In this document: in pieces, positions 16,246 through 25,011 of the stretch
How the letters are laid out: every line of letters starts with the position of its first letter
Position numbering within the stretch: the stretch's first letter is position 1
Origin: JAGNXB01 sp942490895
GTDB taxonomy: Bacteria; Bacteroidota; Bacteroidia; Chitinophagales; Saprospiraceae
DNA: 64,000 bases
Direction of reading: 5' to 3'
NCBI GenBank assembly: GCA_942490895.1
Contig: CALNZC010000052.1
Location: forward strand, 1-64,000
Made by a program: the position numbers and the translations under genes
Notes under the pieces: model-generated
Database searches by the model: none
Told to the model about the DNA's origin: nothing
The model's input: only the letters and a program-made list of their open reading frames with translations

Positions 16246-16362
16246 AAAACGAGCATTTAGGGTGTGATAAAATGGATAATAGAAAGGTGTTCGACAAGTG
16301 CTTTGCGTTTTCTTTTCAGAGCTGCATCCAGCTGTCTCACGTAACTATGACACCTCAAAGTA

Positions 16363-16400
16363 GGAAAAGATACAGTTAGCATGAAAAAATTTTGAAAATT
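16363..16400 (-). promoter_or_regulatory. Conserved upstream element, copy 1
   Basis: This block (plus strand AAAAGATACAGTTAGCATG and on through a run of A and TTTTGAAAA) is nearly repeated at 17215-17252. Both lie about 115-118 bases before the start codon of a paralogous secreted-protein gene. It is probably the shared promoter and operator, with TATCTTTT on the minus strand as a candidate -7 box. Confidence 0.5.
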
Positions 16401-16581
16401 GTTGGCATTCTTTCCCAGAAGTCAACCCTACCAAGGGATTCTTGATCATCTGGCCAGGGCCTCGGCTTCTTCAAACCTGGATCTTGGATCCATCTTTCCG
16501 ATCGGTAGATTGCCCCTCTTAACGGCTGAACTGGGGACTTCCCTTCGTTGGACGAGTGGCATACCGGGCGCACCAAAAAAG

Positions 16582-16610
16582 AAGAGGACCCGGTACGACC
16601 AGGTCCTCTT
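16582..16610 (-). terminator. Terminator of small secreted protein gene 2
   Basis: AAGAGGACCCGGT pairs with ACCAGGTCCTCTT (one mismatch) around a 3-base loop, and the minus strand then reads a T-rich run. It lies 56 bases after the stop at 16666. Confidence 0.8.
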
Positions 16611-16665
16611 ATATTAGGCACGTATATCAACTGGGCAACCCTGAAAGATTACCGCGCAGAAGAAA

Positions 16666-17100
16666 TCAGTGCTGGGCGGGACGCAAGTACTTGGCAACTA
16701 CTTTGCCTGAACTCTTGTCAGTCAGTGTTACGGAGTGTGAAGCCCTGTCAATCGCAATGGCAACATTCAACACTTTGCCATTTGGCATCGTGTATGTACC
16801 ACCCCACTGGCCAGACTTTGATTTCCGTACGTCTGACAAAACACCACCCTTGTTGGCATCACCAGTGGCATCAGTCGATGCACCTGAACCATCTACAGCT
16901 GCGCCGTTTTCATTGGAAATTGAACTTCCTCCTGAACCAACACTGGTACCATCCTCAATGCCAGTAGCAGTTACAACAAGTGTGTTCGAACCGCCATCCA
17001 ATACATAGGTGCCTTGGTCAGCTTCGGGTATGCTAGTTTGCGCATTTGCGGTAACACCAGCGAAAGCAAAACAGACGAGAAGAATCAATACTTTTTTCAT
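16666..17100 (-). CDS. Small secreted protein, paralogue 2
   Basis: A 144-residue paralogue of the gene at 15814: signal peptide (1-20, ending ANAQ), a Gly/Ser-rich middle (about 50-85), then LSDVRKSKSGQWGGTYTMPNGKVL and a final SGKVVAKYLRPAQH. The LxDVRK and GxWGGxYT motifs define the pair. The N-terminal signal sequence (CFAFAGV) is nearly the same in both, so the duplication is recent or conserved by conversion. Function unknown. Confidence 0.75.
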   Translation of the reverse strand: MKKVLILLVCFAFAGVTANAQTSIPEADQGTYVLDGGSNTLVVTATGIEDGTSVGSGGSSISNENGAAVDGSGASTDATGDANKGGVLSDVRKSKSGQWGGTYTMPNGKVLNVAIAIDRASHSVTLTDKSSGKVVAKYLRPAQH

Positions 17101-17214
17101 TGAATAGAAATTTGGTGTGAAAAAATGTGAGTCTTGGTTTGCAGCCTGCTGTGAGGCCCAATTTATTATTTGGATTGACTCGGCAGCTGTTCATGCTAAG
17201 GACACTTAACCTAC

Positions 17215-17252
17215 GAAAAAGATACTGTTAGCGTGAAAAATTTCTGAAAAAT
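17215..17252 (-). promoter_or_regulatory. Conserved upstream element, copy 2
   Basis: The second copy of the element at 16363-16400, differing at a few positions (GATACTGTTAGCGTG for GATACAGTTAGCATG). The spacing to the start codon at 17100 matches copy 1, which supports a regulatory role. Confidence 0.5.
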
Positions 17253-17555
17253 GCGCCCAAAGCACTCTCAACATGCTGATAATCTGCCATTTGCCAACTC
17301 AACTCTTTCTACACATATCCCAGCCATTCTGACCGCTCATCCAAGATTTGCCGAATGCCCTTCCCTTCTAAGGCCATGGATATCTTTTGATATCCCTTTT
17401 CAAAGTCCTTCCGATCGCATCTCCAAACCGTTGAACCATTACCGATCACCCTCCCTCGGACATCATCTACGCATCCAACCCATCAAGCGTCCATAGTCCA
17501 GTCGACCATTCGTTCGGCTTGGCGTACCTTTCGTACCTGATCCAGGATTTGGTCT
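17253..17555. other. Noncoding stretch
   Basis: No supported gene. The open frame at 17251-17496 has no domain and is C/T-rich. The sequence TACCTTTC near 17526 resembles a -7 box for the acyltransferase gene that follows. Confidence 0.4.
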
Positions 17556-18428
17556 ATGGAATACTTCGCCCTCCGTCTGTTTACATTCTTTGTCAGTCTG
17601 ATTCCCTGGCGATTGCTCCATCTAAAAACGGCCCCTGTAGCCTTCCTGCTGCAGCGTGTCTTCCGCTATCGACGAAAGGTGATCTACGCCAATTTGGCCC
17701 TCGCTCTTCCGGATCGTATAAGCGAACATGATCAGATCGCCACATCATGTTATCGAAATCTGGCTGCGATCACTATGGAGACCTTCAAGGGTTACTCCTC
17801 GGGTATAGAAGATATCCGGCAGCATTGTTCTATCGAAAATCCTGAATTGATCAATGACCTGGTCCTTCAGGGCCGATCTGTACTCATAGCAGCCAATCAC
17901 TTTTGCAACTTCGAATTTGCTGCATTGACGATTCCCGGAACCATCGATGTCCCGACTATAGGTATCTGGAAGCCCTTCAAAAATGAACGGATCAGCCAAT
18001 TCATTCATCAAAACAGGGTAAAGGGGGGCATGACCCTGATACCGGCTGTAGGTGCCATAAAGGTTATGACCCATGGAGAAGTGGAGCAACCCCATGTCTC
18101 TTTCTTTCTGGCCGACCAGTCTCCGTCCAATGAAGAGAAAGCCCATTGGGTGCCTTTCTTAGGTGTAGACACGGCCTTCATTCCTGGTGTGGAGGTTGTC
18201 GCCAGAAAGCTGGCCATTCCAGTTGTCTATGCGGCTATGCGCCGGGTGAAGTCAGGGCACTACACCATCCGATATCACCTTCTGGTGGAACATCCTGAAG
18301 CGTTGCCGGAAGAAGAGATCACGAAACGTTATGCCCACATGATCGAAACCGATATTCTTGAAGATCCGGGTAGTTGGCTCTGGACCCATAAACGATGGAA
18401 AAAAACTCGCCCGACAAAGCACATTTGA
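17556..18428 (+). CDS. LpxL/HtrB-like lipid A acyltransferase
   Basis: A 290-residue inner-membrane acyltransferase of the lipid A late-acyltransferase (lysophospholipid acyltransferase) superfamily. The N-terminus has a membrane anchor (residues 4-34). The catalytic HX4E motif is at H115-E120 (ANHFCNFE), followed by GIWKPFKNERI, the conserved FFLADQSPS (about 188-196), and the PFLGVDTAFIPG substrate loop. Relatives transfer a fatty acyl chain to lipid A in Gram-negative bacteria. The gene stands alone, convergent with the ACT protein at 18440. Confidence 0.85.
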   Translation: MEYFALRLFTFFVSLIPWRLLHLKTAPVAFLLQRVFRYRRKVIYANLALALPDRISEHDQIATSCYRNLAAITMETFKGYSSGIEDIRQHCSIENPELINDLVLQGRSVLIAANHFCNFEFAALTIPGTIDVPTIGIWKPFKNERISQFIHQNRVKGGMTLIPAVGAIKVMTHGEVEQPHVSFFLADQSPSNEEKAHWVPFLGVDTAFIPGVEVVARKLAIPVVYAAMRRVKSGHYTIRYHLLVEHPEALPEEEITKRYAHMIETDILEDPGSWLWTHKRWKKTRPTKHI

Positions 18429-18439
18429 GCAGGAGTCCG

Positions 18440-18859
18440 TTAAACCCCTAATGCTTTGGCCGCACGTTCGAATGTCTCGGGCCTAACGTAGATCACATAT
18501 CCGAACATCCCCTTTCCATCACTGACGCCGGAGGATGCAAAGACGTTCACTTTTGCCTTGAAAATCTTCTCATGCACGGCCGACAATGCCCCAAGGTCGT
18601 CATCCCCCTGGACGAGGAAGGCCTGATGTGGGCCATCCATGGTCAAACCTATTTTGAACGTTGCCTGTTGAAAGGCGGCAGCTTCATCAGGGAAAATGGT
18701 CAGCTGTGTCTTATCTGGCCCCACAGGAATAGCGGTAAAGGCCATCAGATTAATACCCAATGCAGCCAATTGGGACAGGAAGGTGAACGACTCTCCCGGT
18801 TGGTCGCGCACCATCATGTAGTAATAGGTTACTCGGCGGATTTGGAACTTCATGGTCAT
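18440..18859 (-). CDS. Tandem ACT-domain protein
   Basis: A 139-residue protein built from two ACT-like halves: residues about 8-70 (RRVTYYYMMVRDQPGE then ALGINLMAFTAIPVG) and 78-135 (HQAFLVQGDDDLGALS then KVNVFASSGVSDG). ACT domains bind amino acids or other small ligands and usually regulate enzymes. This free-standing form has no catalytic domain, so the partner is unknown. Two starts are possible, ATG 18859 or 18853. Confidence 0.65.
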   Translation of the reverse strand: MTMKFQIRRVTYYYMMVRDQPGESFTFLSQLAALGINLMAFTAIPVGPDKTQLTIFPDEAAAFQQATFKIGLTMDGPHQAFLVQGDDDLGALSAVHEKIFKAKVNVFASSGVSDGKGMFGYVIYVRPETFERAAKALGV

Positions 18860-19104
18860 TGATTTTGGCAGAATATCCGGACGCTCGCCCCAGAACTATT
18901 TCCTCCTCCCCTATGTACTTTTGCTCCTCCGGTTGCTGGAAGATACAAAATGGTCTTGACATATTTGGGTGCCAGGATCACGATCATCCGAACCTTGATC
19001 GAGCTGATTATTCCAGGACAAACTTCAAACTCCGCCCCTCCTTCATTCCTTGGAATGACAGAATCACGCTCGCATCCAAGTCCGATCTTTTCAGCCCTGA
19101 TGCT

Positions 19105-20742
19105 TCAGAACATATAGTTGAGAAAAAGTCCGCCCTGCCACTCTGAATAATCCAGGTAGGCCTGGGACCGATTTAACAATAGAGAGGAATTTACAGAAAG
19201 ACTTGTCTGTCCAAAGAGCCAACACTGCGCATCCAGGCGAAATGTGGTGACGGAGCCATCCTGTTTCCCATCGATCGTGCTGAGGTTCCAGCCCCCACCT
19301 CCCTGGATGGACCATCGCTTCCCGAAGTGACGTTGCACATTCACTTGTCCACCAAATCGATCGGTTGTCAGCTTGGCCAGAAAGATCCGGTTGGCTGTCA
19401 CGCCTCCAGACCAACCCCATCCTGAACGGACAGGGCGTGAGGCCCAGGTGGCCTGGACAAACCAGGTAGACATGTCGGTGAATTCGCGTGTAAATGGATT
19501 CCGGTCATTGAGATTCTGCATATTGACAGAAAACACCATTGATCTCGAACGAATGCTGTCTGACCAAACCCACATCGGTGTCAGACTGTAATGAGTGGTG
19601 ACAAGTGCCGTCCGTATCGTATCCGTCAATTGGATATTCCCATCACGCTGATTCACAGAAAGGCTGACAGCAGAGAGATTCAGACTAAACCGGTTATTGG
19701 GTCGAATGAGAATGTTCCCCCTTCCGATAAAACGGGTTGTTGTCTCATTTCGATTGTCGAGAAGGTTGTTGCGCTGCAAGCCGAACGTACCGTTCATCAT
19801 CACTTTTGAAGTCCATAAACGGAGTGCCGGAGAAAGGGTGAAATTCTCTATATCATTTGCAAAAAAGAAGGCACCCATAGTCTGAAATTCAGGCATGACC
19901 CGCTCCCACATTCCTTTGATCTGAAAGGTCCGCAGGCGCAATTCCATACCCGCTCTTGCGGCATAGTTGGCTCGCGAACTCCACCTGGGTGAAAACAATC
20001 GCTCGGATCCAAGCGGAAATTCATCCGTAATTAGAGGGGAGTTTATATTCCTGGTGTACAGGCTGATGGCACTTTCTGCAAAGAGACTGAAGGTTGAGGA
20101 TAATGCCAGTCGGGAATTCAGACCTACAACCGTATTCTCAGCAGGTGTCAAGATCGAATCCGGAATGAGCTGAGAACGAGTATCATCCGCTGCCCGGAAG
20201 TAGATCAGATCGATAAAATTTCGTTCTGTCCCTATGCCCATCTTGATGGCGTATCCAGTCCTTCTGAACACGGGTGGATAAGCCGCCGGATCATTCTGAA
20301 CATAATCTCTGGATCTGCGCAATCGCCCGTACATGGCAGCAAACCGAAATTCGCCTGTGGAGCCTTCAATGCCGACACCCAGGAAAGGATGCCCTGCCAG
20401 TGTATAAGAGGACATCCGCATTGACCGATTGCCCGCATGCAGGGTGACCCCCTTCCATGTCGGACTGCATCCGAACTGGCTAAAAGACGGAACATTGACC
20501 TGGCGACCCTGGCGACCGATGGTGAAGGAAAAGGGTGCCTGAACACCATAAAGTGCAAGGGTAGCACCTCCGGAAAGATTCCATAAAGGACTGACCGACC
20601 GAGCAGGGATACCCGACACAGCATAGATCTGTCCACCCAGGTTGAGACCACCGGTGAGGGAAATCGCTCGAGGAGCCGGATCCTCTTGAGCACAAACGGA
20701 AACAACCCGGCAAATAAAAAACAGGAACAGGATATTTTTCAT
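19105..20742 (-). CDS. Outer-membrane beta-barrel protein
   Basis: A 545-residue protein with a signal peptide (1-18, ending CAQ), then alternating aromatic/hydrophobic beta-strand segments throughout and a C-terminal LFLNYMF. The terminal Phe is typical of outer-membrane barrels folded by BamA. No named family is recognisable. It starts 16 bases after the CHAT-like protein gene (20759-23288) on the same strand, so the two form an operon; the barrel may anchor or export the large protein, much as PorP/SprF-type barrels serve T9SS cargo. Confidence 0.7.
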   Translation of the reverse strand: MKNILFLFFICRVVSVCAQEDPAPRAISLTGGLNLGGQIYAVSGIPARSVSPLWNLSGGATLALYGVQAPFSFTIGRQGRQVNVPSFSQFGCSPTWKGVTLHAGNRSMRMSSYTLAGHPFLGVGIEGSTGEFRFAAMYGRLRRSRDYVQNDPAAYPPVFRRTGYAIKMGIGTERNFIDLIYFRAADDTRSQLIPDSILTPAENTVVGLNSRLALSSTFSLFAESAISLYTRNINSPLITDEFPLGSERLFSPRWSSRANYAARAGMELRLRTFQIKGMWERVMPEFQTMGAFFFANDIENFTLSPALRLWTSKVMMNGTFGLQRNNLLDNRNETTTRFIGRGNILIRPNNRFSLNLSAVSLSVNQRDGNIQLTDTIRTALVTTHYSLTPMWVWSDSIRSRSMVFSVNMQNLNDRNPFTREFTDMSTWFVQATWASRPVRSGWGWSGGVTANRIFLAKLTTDRFGGQVNVQRHFGKRWSIQGGGGWNLSTIDGKQDGSVTTFRLDAQCWLFGQTSLSVNSSLLLNRSQAYLDYSEWQGGLFLNYMF

Positions 20743-20758
20743 CGGATGTGTATGATGG

Positions 20759-23288
20759 TTACCAGGTTGGTTTCGTGTTCTTGGTTATGGAACCATCTCC
20801 GACAATGACATGGTAGGAACTGTTAAACATGTTCTGCAGGCCTGTCTTATTATAATCGTATTCGCTGTTATCAAATCCCCAGAAACTCTTGTAATAGCAT
20901 CCCAGACAATCCTTCTTTTCTGTAAGATCGGTCCCCACTTTGCAGGACTTGCAATCCCAGGATATCGGGTTTCCGATTTTCCATTTCAGATTGATGTTGA
21001 GACCAGTCGCGGCCAGGGAATTGGCCACATCATCATTCATGCCGTCATTCACTGCTTGCTGGAAAGTCTTACCCGCTTGCCACGAATAGGCGAACGGATT
21101 ATACCGCGTCGGACAGAAGTTCACATTTCGCGTACCGCAGGCCACTTTCGCACCGGCATTTTTAAATGCCGTAAGGAGGTTACTCCCATAGCAATTCATC
21201 TGATACACCATGCGAAGCGGGAAATTTCCAGGACCAAAGCAGCCTCCCAAAAATGTTTGAATATCCTGTGCCGTCACTGTACCATCCTTAAGCATAATGC
21301 CATTGCGACACCCATGAGTAAAAATGTAGAGATCGATATAATACCCATCCCTGGCCAGGTTCATCAATTCGGTCAAAAACATGGTCTTGGACATGAAGTT
21401 CACTTCCTTATCGGCTTTCAGTCCGAGATAATCTTCTTTCATCACAACGGTCCTGCTATACCCATCCAGGGCCAGATTCAACTTGGTGCCAATATTTTGA
21501 AAAAGGGTAGCAAAAGGACCATTATCAAAATAGAACAATACAAATGCCGCAGATTTTTCGGCTTTGGGTTTAGAGCTGCCGCCTTTAGGACCAGCCGGAT
21601 CCTTATGCACAGGAACGGGGCCATCATCAGGTGTGGAGATGCCCGTTTTCGCTCGAATCAGGGTATCGCAACCCAGATCAGAAGGACCATATCTATTGAC
21701 CCGGCTATAATTCTTAATCCTCCAGGCTGACTTGCCGGATGCGTTCTTGTCCCCCTTGGATAATGTGGAAAAATAACCTTCAACATAGTCATCATACCCT
21801 TTCGTATCATAGGGGTTGATCTGACCTGCAAACAAGTGAACAAAGCGTGGTTTTTCCCCTTTTTTAAAGCGCGTTTCACCCACCATGAAGATCTGATCTT
21901 CTACCTGCCGGACGTAATATCGTCCACCATCCGTTCCAATGAAGAGACCTGTCAGGTGACCTCCATCTTCAAAATTACCCGAGTATGCTGCATAATCCCT
22001 GGCAAGAGGCAACAGGTCGATATATGCATTCAGATCAATGGCTGTCAGAACATCCGGGATAAAATCAACAAATTTTGATTGGACGGCCAGGGTTTTCCCA
22101 TTGTCTTGGATGGCCAGAGTCACTTTCCCTGAGGTTGGCACTCCATATTTCGGGAGACCCCAGAATGTCCCTTCGATCAAGTTCCCTTTGATTTCGCCAT
22201 CAAACAGATGGCTATACCCCTCACCAGGATGTTCTCCAAACCAGAACACTTTGGTTTTGGATCCCATCTTCTGCACCGTCAGATAAAATGCACCACCGTC
22301 ATTTCCTTTGTAGGTCTTGAACAGCGGACTGTTATCATTGGCAAACCCCCCGGGTCCACCAATGCCTGGGTCCTTTTCTTTCAAAACGATCCCGGGGTCA
22401 AAAGCATCTACTTGCTGGTCGCCTACACCCCAGACAAACCAGGAAACAGGACCCTTGCCGCCATTTTTGAACGCTGTCATTCCAGAGGGATCGTCGGCTT
22501 CTATACGCACGGCATATTGGTGACCCACGACCAGGGAAGGCTTGGTCATATCCATCGGATAAGCTGTGGTCCGCCAATGATCGTCTGCATAAAAGGGGCG
22601 AATGGCTGGGTTGTCGAAAGCCTGATTGGCATCGAGAAGATGATTCATGGTCATATCCACGAGTTCGATCCGGTATTCGGTCAGATGAGGCATACCGGAA
22701 GGTGTCCAGATCAGATTGAGCATCTGGGGATCTGACGATGCCACTGCATCATTCTCGGCAGGATAGATCAGCACAGGTGGATCATAATGCGTGATAAAAA
22801 TTGTAGCACATCCACCATCCGGGTCAGAGAGGAGCCCCCCCTGTGATCAGATCATGAGCTGTGACACAGATCTCATATATCCCTTCCGGAATCGTTTCGG
22901 TTTGAGCGATCCGTTTCCAGGTGATCCCGGTCAGATTTACATCCTGTTCCCGCATATTGGCATGCATGGCTTCCAGCTCAGCTCCTGTCAGGAGGCGAGT
23001 CTCAAATGGCTGCAGGAGGATAGGTGAAGCAGGCTGATAATTTGGCTTGATCTCAGCTTGAATGCCCTGATCCCCTGTCACACGAGCCCTCAATTTGAGC
23101 TGGTGTGATGCACCAGTCGTATTGATCAGAGTGACAACCTGTTGCCCCCGAAATCGAATCAGGTCCTCAGGATGTACCGGGTAAGGGGGCATTACCTGGT
23201 AGTTGATCTGGACGGCCTGTGCATGGACAATGGAAGGAATGGACATTGCCAGGCAAAACAACAGCAGAAAGAAGATGGAGATACGCAT
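20759..23288 (-). pseudogene. Secreted protein with CHAT/caspase-like domain, frameshifted at G7
   Basis: Two ORFs (22824-23288, and the frame ending at 20759) are one gene split at a minus-strand G7 run (22835-22841). With six G the frame continues ITGG-LLSDPDGGCATIFITHYDPP-VLIYPAEND. The joined product is about 840 residues. It has a signal peptide (1-23, ending HAQ) and N-terminal Ig-like domains with the EICVTAHD ... SDPDGGC pattern of Bacteroidota TANFOR-type surface proteins. A middle domain follows, then a C-terminal caspase-fold candidate: IDLYIFTHGCRNG (His codon 21314-21316) and MVYQMNCYGSNL (Cys codon 21191-21193), with an AGAKVACGT strand after it, as in CHAT proteases. It lies in an operon with the barrel at 19105. 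Either the tract is phase-variable or a base is wrong. Confidence 0.7.
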
Positions 23289-23345
23289 GGGTTTCAGTTG
23301 ATTGAATGTTCATCCAAAATTCTGGATGATTCAGGATTCAAAGAT

Positions 23346-23877
23346 TCAAGGACGTTTGAAAAAGGTTGAAAAAGGATAAAAACCAGGTATGGTCATTGTG
23401 CCAACCAGAAGGGCAAGCAGGAGAAGAATCCACATCGGACAAGCCGTAGCCAATTGCTGCATGTGTGGTCCTTCGGAGAATCCCGACCATAAAGGCAGAG
23501 AAAATGAGATCCCTTGTATGAAACGCATACCCAGAAAAACAAAGACTGTTCGGAGATCCTGCCCTGGCAGGCCAGCCGGCCAACCGGAGACAACCGGATA
23601 ACACCCACCCTTCTGCCAGAAAGAATACGGGGTATCCGACCAATACCAGCCACAATACAGAAGCTTTCGCCGGGCTCGGCCAGCCATGGAGATCAGCTAT
23701 TTCTGGCCACAGCTGCCATCCCATGTGCCAATAGGACATCGCGGGCGGCATCACTCCACTCTCCTCCCATCCACCGGGAAGGATCCGGAATCGGATGAAC
23801 AGCAGCATAGCCCCGGCCAGAAATACGGAACTGGATCGCTGAAATGAGATGGGGATCACTTGTGACATCGAGGGCAA
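23346..23877 (-). pseudogene. Multi-span membrane protein, frameshifted
   Basis: One frame (from ATG 23877) gives hydrophobic segments VFLAGAMLLFIRF and VLWLVLVGYPVFFLAEGWV. Near 23555-23585 the coding character moves to the next frame, which gives RTVFVFLGMRFIQGISFSLPL and MWILLLLALLVGTM and ends at 23346. Joined, it is about 175 residues with three or four membrane spans. No family is recognised. It is divergent from the response regulator at 23940. Confidence 0.45.
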
Positions 23878-23939
23878 AATTGCCAGCTCTCGGTCTTGCT
23901 TCCCTTTGCTATCTGATGAAAAAAGATAAAAAAGGATAA

Positions 23940-24680
23940 ATGTCCTTTGACCAGGACTCGGATTTTCCGAATTTGAGCTTCATGATGACAGACGAGCGGA
24001 TCAAGGTCCTTTTTGTTGATGATGACGTCACGTATGCTCCCCTGACCCAGGAATACCTGGAGTCTAAAGGATTTACCGTCACCCTCTCACATCAATCTGA
24101 GAAGGGTCTGGCTCTCTTTAGAGACCACGCATGGGATCTATGCATTCTGGATGTGCGTATGCCGTTTAAAGATGGATTCACTCTGGCACGCGAGATCAGA
24201 ACGATCGACCCGACCATTCCCCTCATCTTTCTTACGGGCCAGTCTGAGAGATCCGAACGGTTAGCGGGATTGCAACTGGGTGCAGATGACTATGTGACCA
24301 AACCGTTCAGTATGGAGGAGCTGGTGTTACGCATTCAGGCCATCCTGAGACGATCCAGACCAAAGGAAAAGACCGCTTCATCCGAACGTGAAGTGGGTGC
24401 TTTTCGCTTTATTCCAGACCTCCAACTCCTTGAAGGCCCGACTGGTTCACGTCGACTTTCTTCCATAGAATCGAATTTGCTCGACCTCTTCCTTCGGCAC
24501 CCGGAAAGAACTCTGGAACGGGAGACTGCGTTGAGAAGGATCTGGTCAGATGAACACCAGTTACACGGCCGAAGTCTGAATGTCTACATTTCCAGGCTTC
24601 GCAGTTTTTTTCGAGAAGATCCCAGAATCAGCATTCTGAATATTCATGGACGTGGCTACCGGATCATCGTTCAGGATTGA
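23940..24680 (+). CDS. OmpR-family response regulator
   Basis: A 246-residue regulator. The receiver domain (about 20-135) has the acidic cluster VDDD (27-30), phosphoacceptor D71 (LDVRMP), T99-region FLTGQ and KPFSMEEL. The C-terminal winged helix (about 150-245) has the RSLNVYISRLR recognition helix and a GRGYRI wing. An alternative start is at 23982 (MMTDER), just before the domain. It is convergent with, and overlaps by 17 bases, the Hpt gene at 24664; with the hybrid kinase it forms a complete phosphorelay that acts on transcription. Confidence 0.9.
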   Translation: MSFDQDSDFPNLSFMMTDERIKVLFVDDDVTYAPLTQEYLESKGFTVTLSHQSEKGLALFRDHAWDLCILDVRMPFKDGFTLAREIRTIDPTIPLIFLTGQSERSERLAGLQLGADDYVTKPFSMEELVLRIQAILRRSRPKEKTASSEREVGAFRFIPDLQLLEGPTGSRRLSSIESNLLDLFLRHPERTLERETALRRIWSDEHQLHGRSLNVYISRLRSFFREDPRISILNIHGRGYRIIVQD

Positions 24681-25011
24681 TGGAACCTGACCATCGGGCG
24701 ATGGTATCTGATATCTGATTCAGCCACTGTTCCAAGGCCTTGTAAAAGACTTCCAGGTGCCCAGCATCCGGAAGCTCCTCCCGGTCAAAAGCCTGCTCCA
24801 GGTCCTCTGCTTCTCCAGCCAGATCAAGGGCATCTGTATACCTGAGCTGGGTCTTGAAACCATGAATCAACCGGCCTGCCAGGGCCAGATCCCCATCCTG
24901 GACAGCTCGTTCCAGAGAGCCTATCTGATCGGGCACCGTCTTGCGGATCTCGAGAAGGAAGCGAATGGCCATCGACCGATCGCCGGCGAAAAGGGAAAGC
25001 AGGGTATTCAT
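24664..25011 (-). CDS. Hpt phosphotransfer protein
   Basis: A 115-residue helical protein with the Hpt signature RLIHGFKTQLRYTDA, in which H50 is the phosphorylatable histidine and K53 the conserved lysine three residues on. The protein carries a phosphoryl group between a hybrid kinase receiver and a final regulator. Its start overlaps the hybrid kinase stop by 4 bases (ATGA-type coupling), so the two are made together. The 3' end overlaps the convergent OmpR-type gene. Confidence 0.85.
   Translation of the reverse strand: MNTLLSLFAGDRSMAIRFLLEIRKTVPDQIGSLERAVQDGDLALAGRLIHGFKTQLRYTDALDLAGEAEDLEQAFDREELPDAGHLEVFYKALEQWLNQISDTIARWSGSINPER

Noticed and set aside
18914..18923. TACTTTTG on the plus strand as a promoter
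   Set aside because: It matches TAnnTTTG but no plus-strand gene follows; both neighbours are on the minus strand.
20810..21730. 306-codon plus-strand ORF opposite the CHAT-like protein
   Set aside because: It is antisense to a coherent protein with signal peptide partner frame and clear motifs; no domain on the plus strand.
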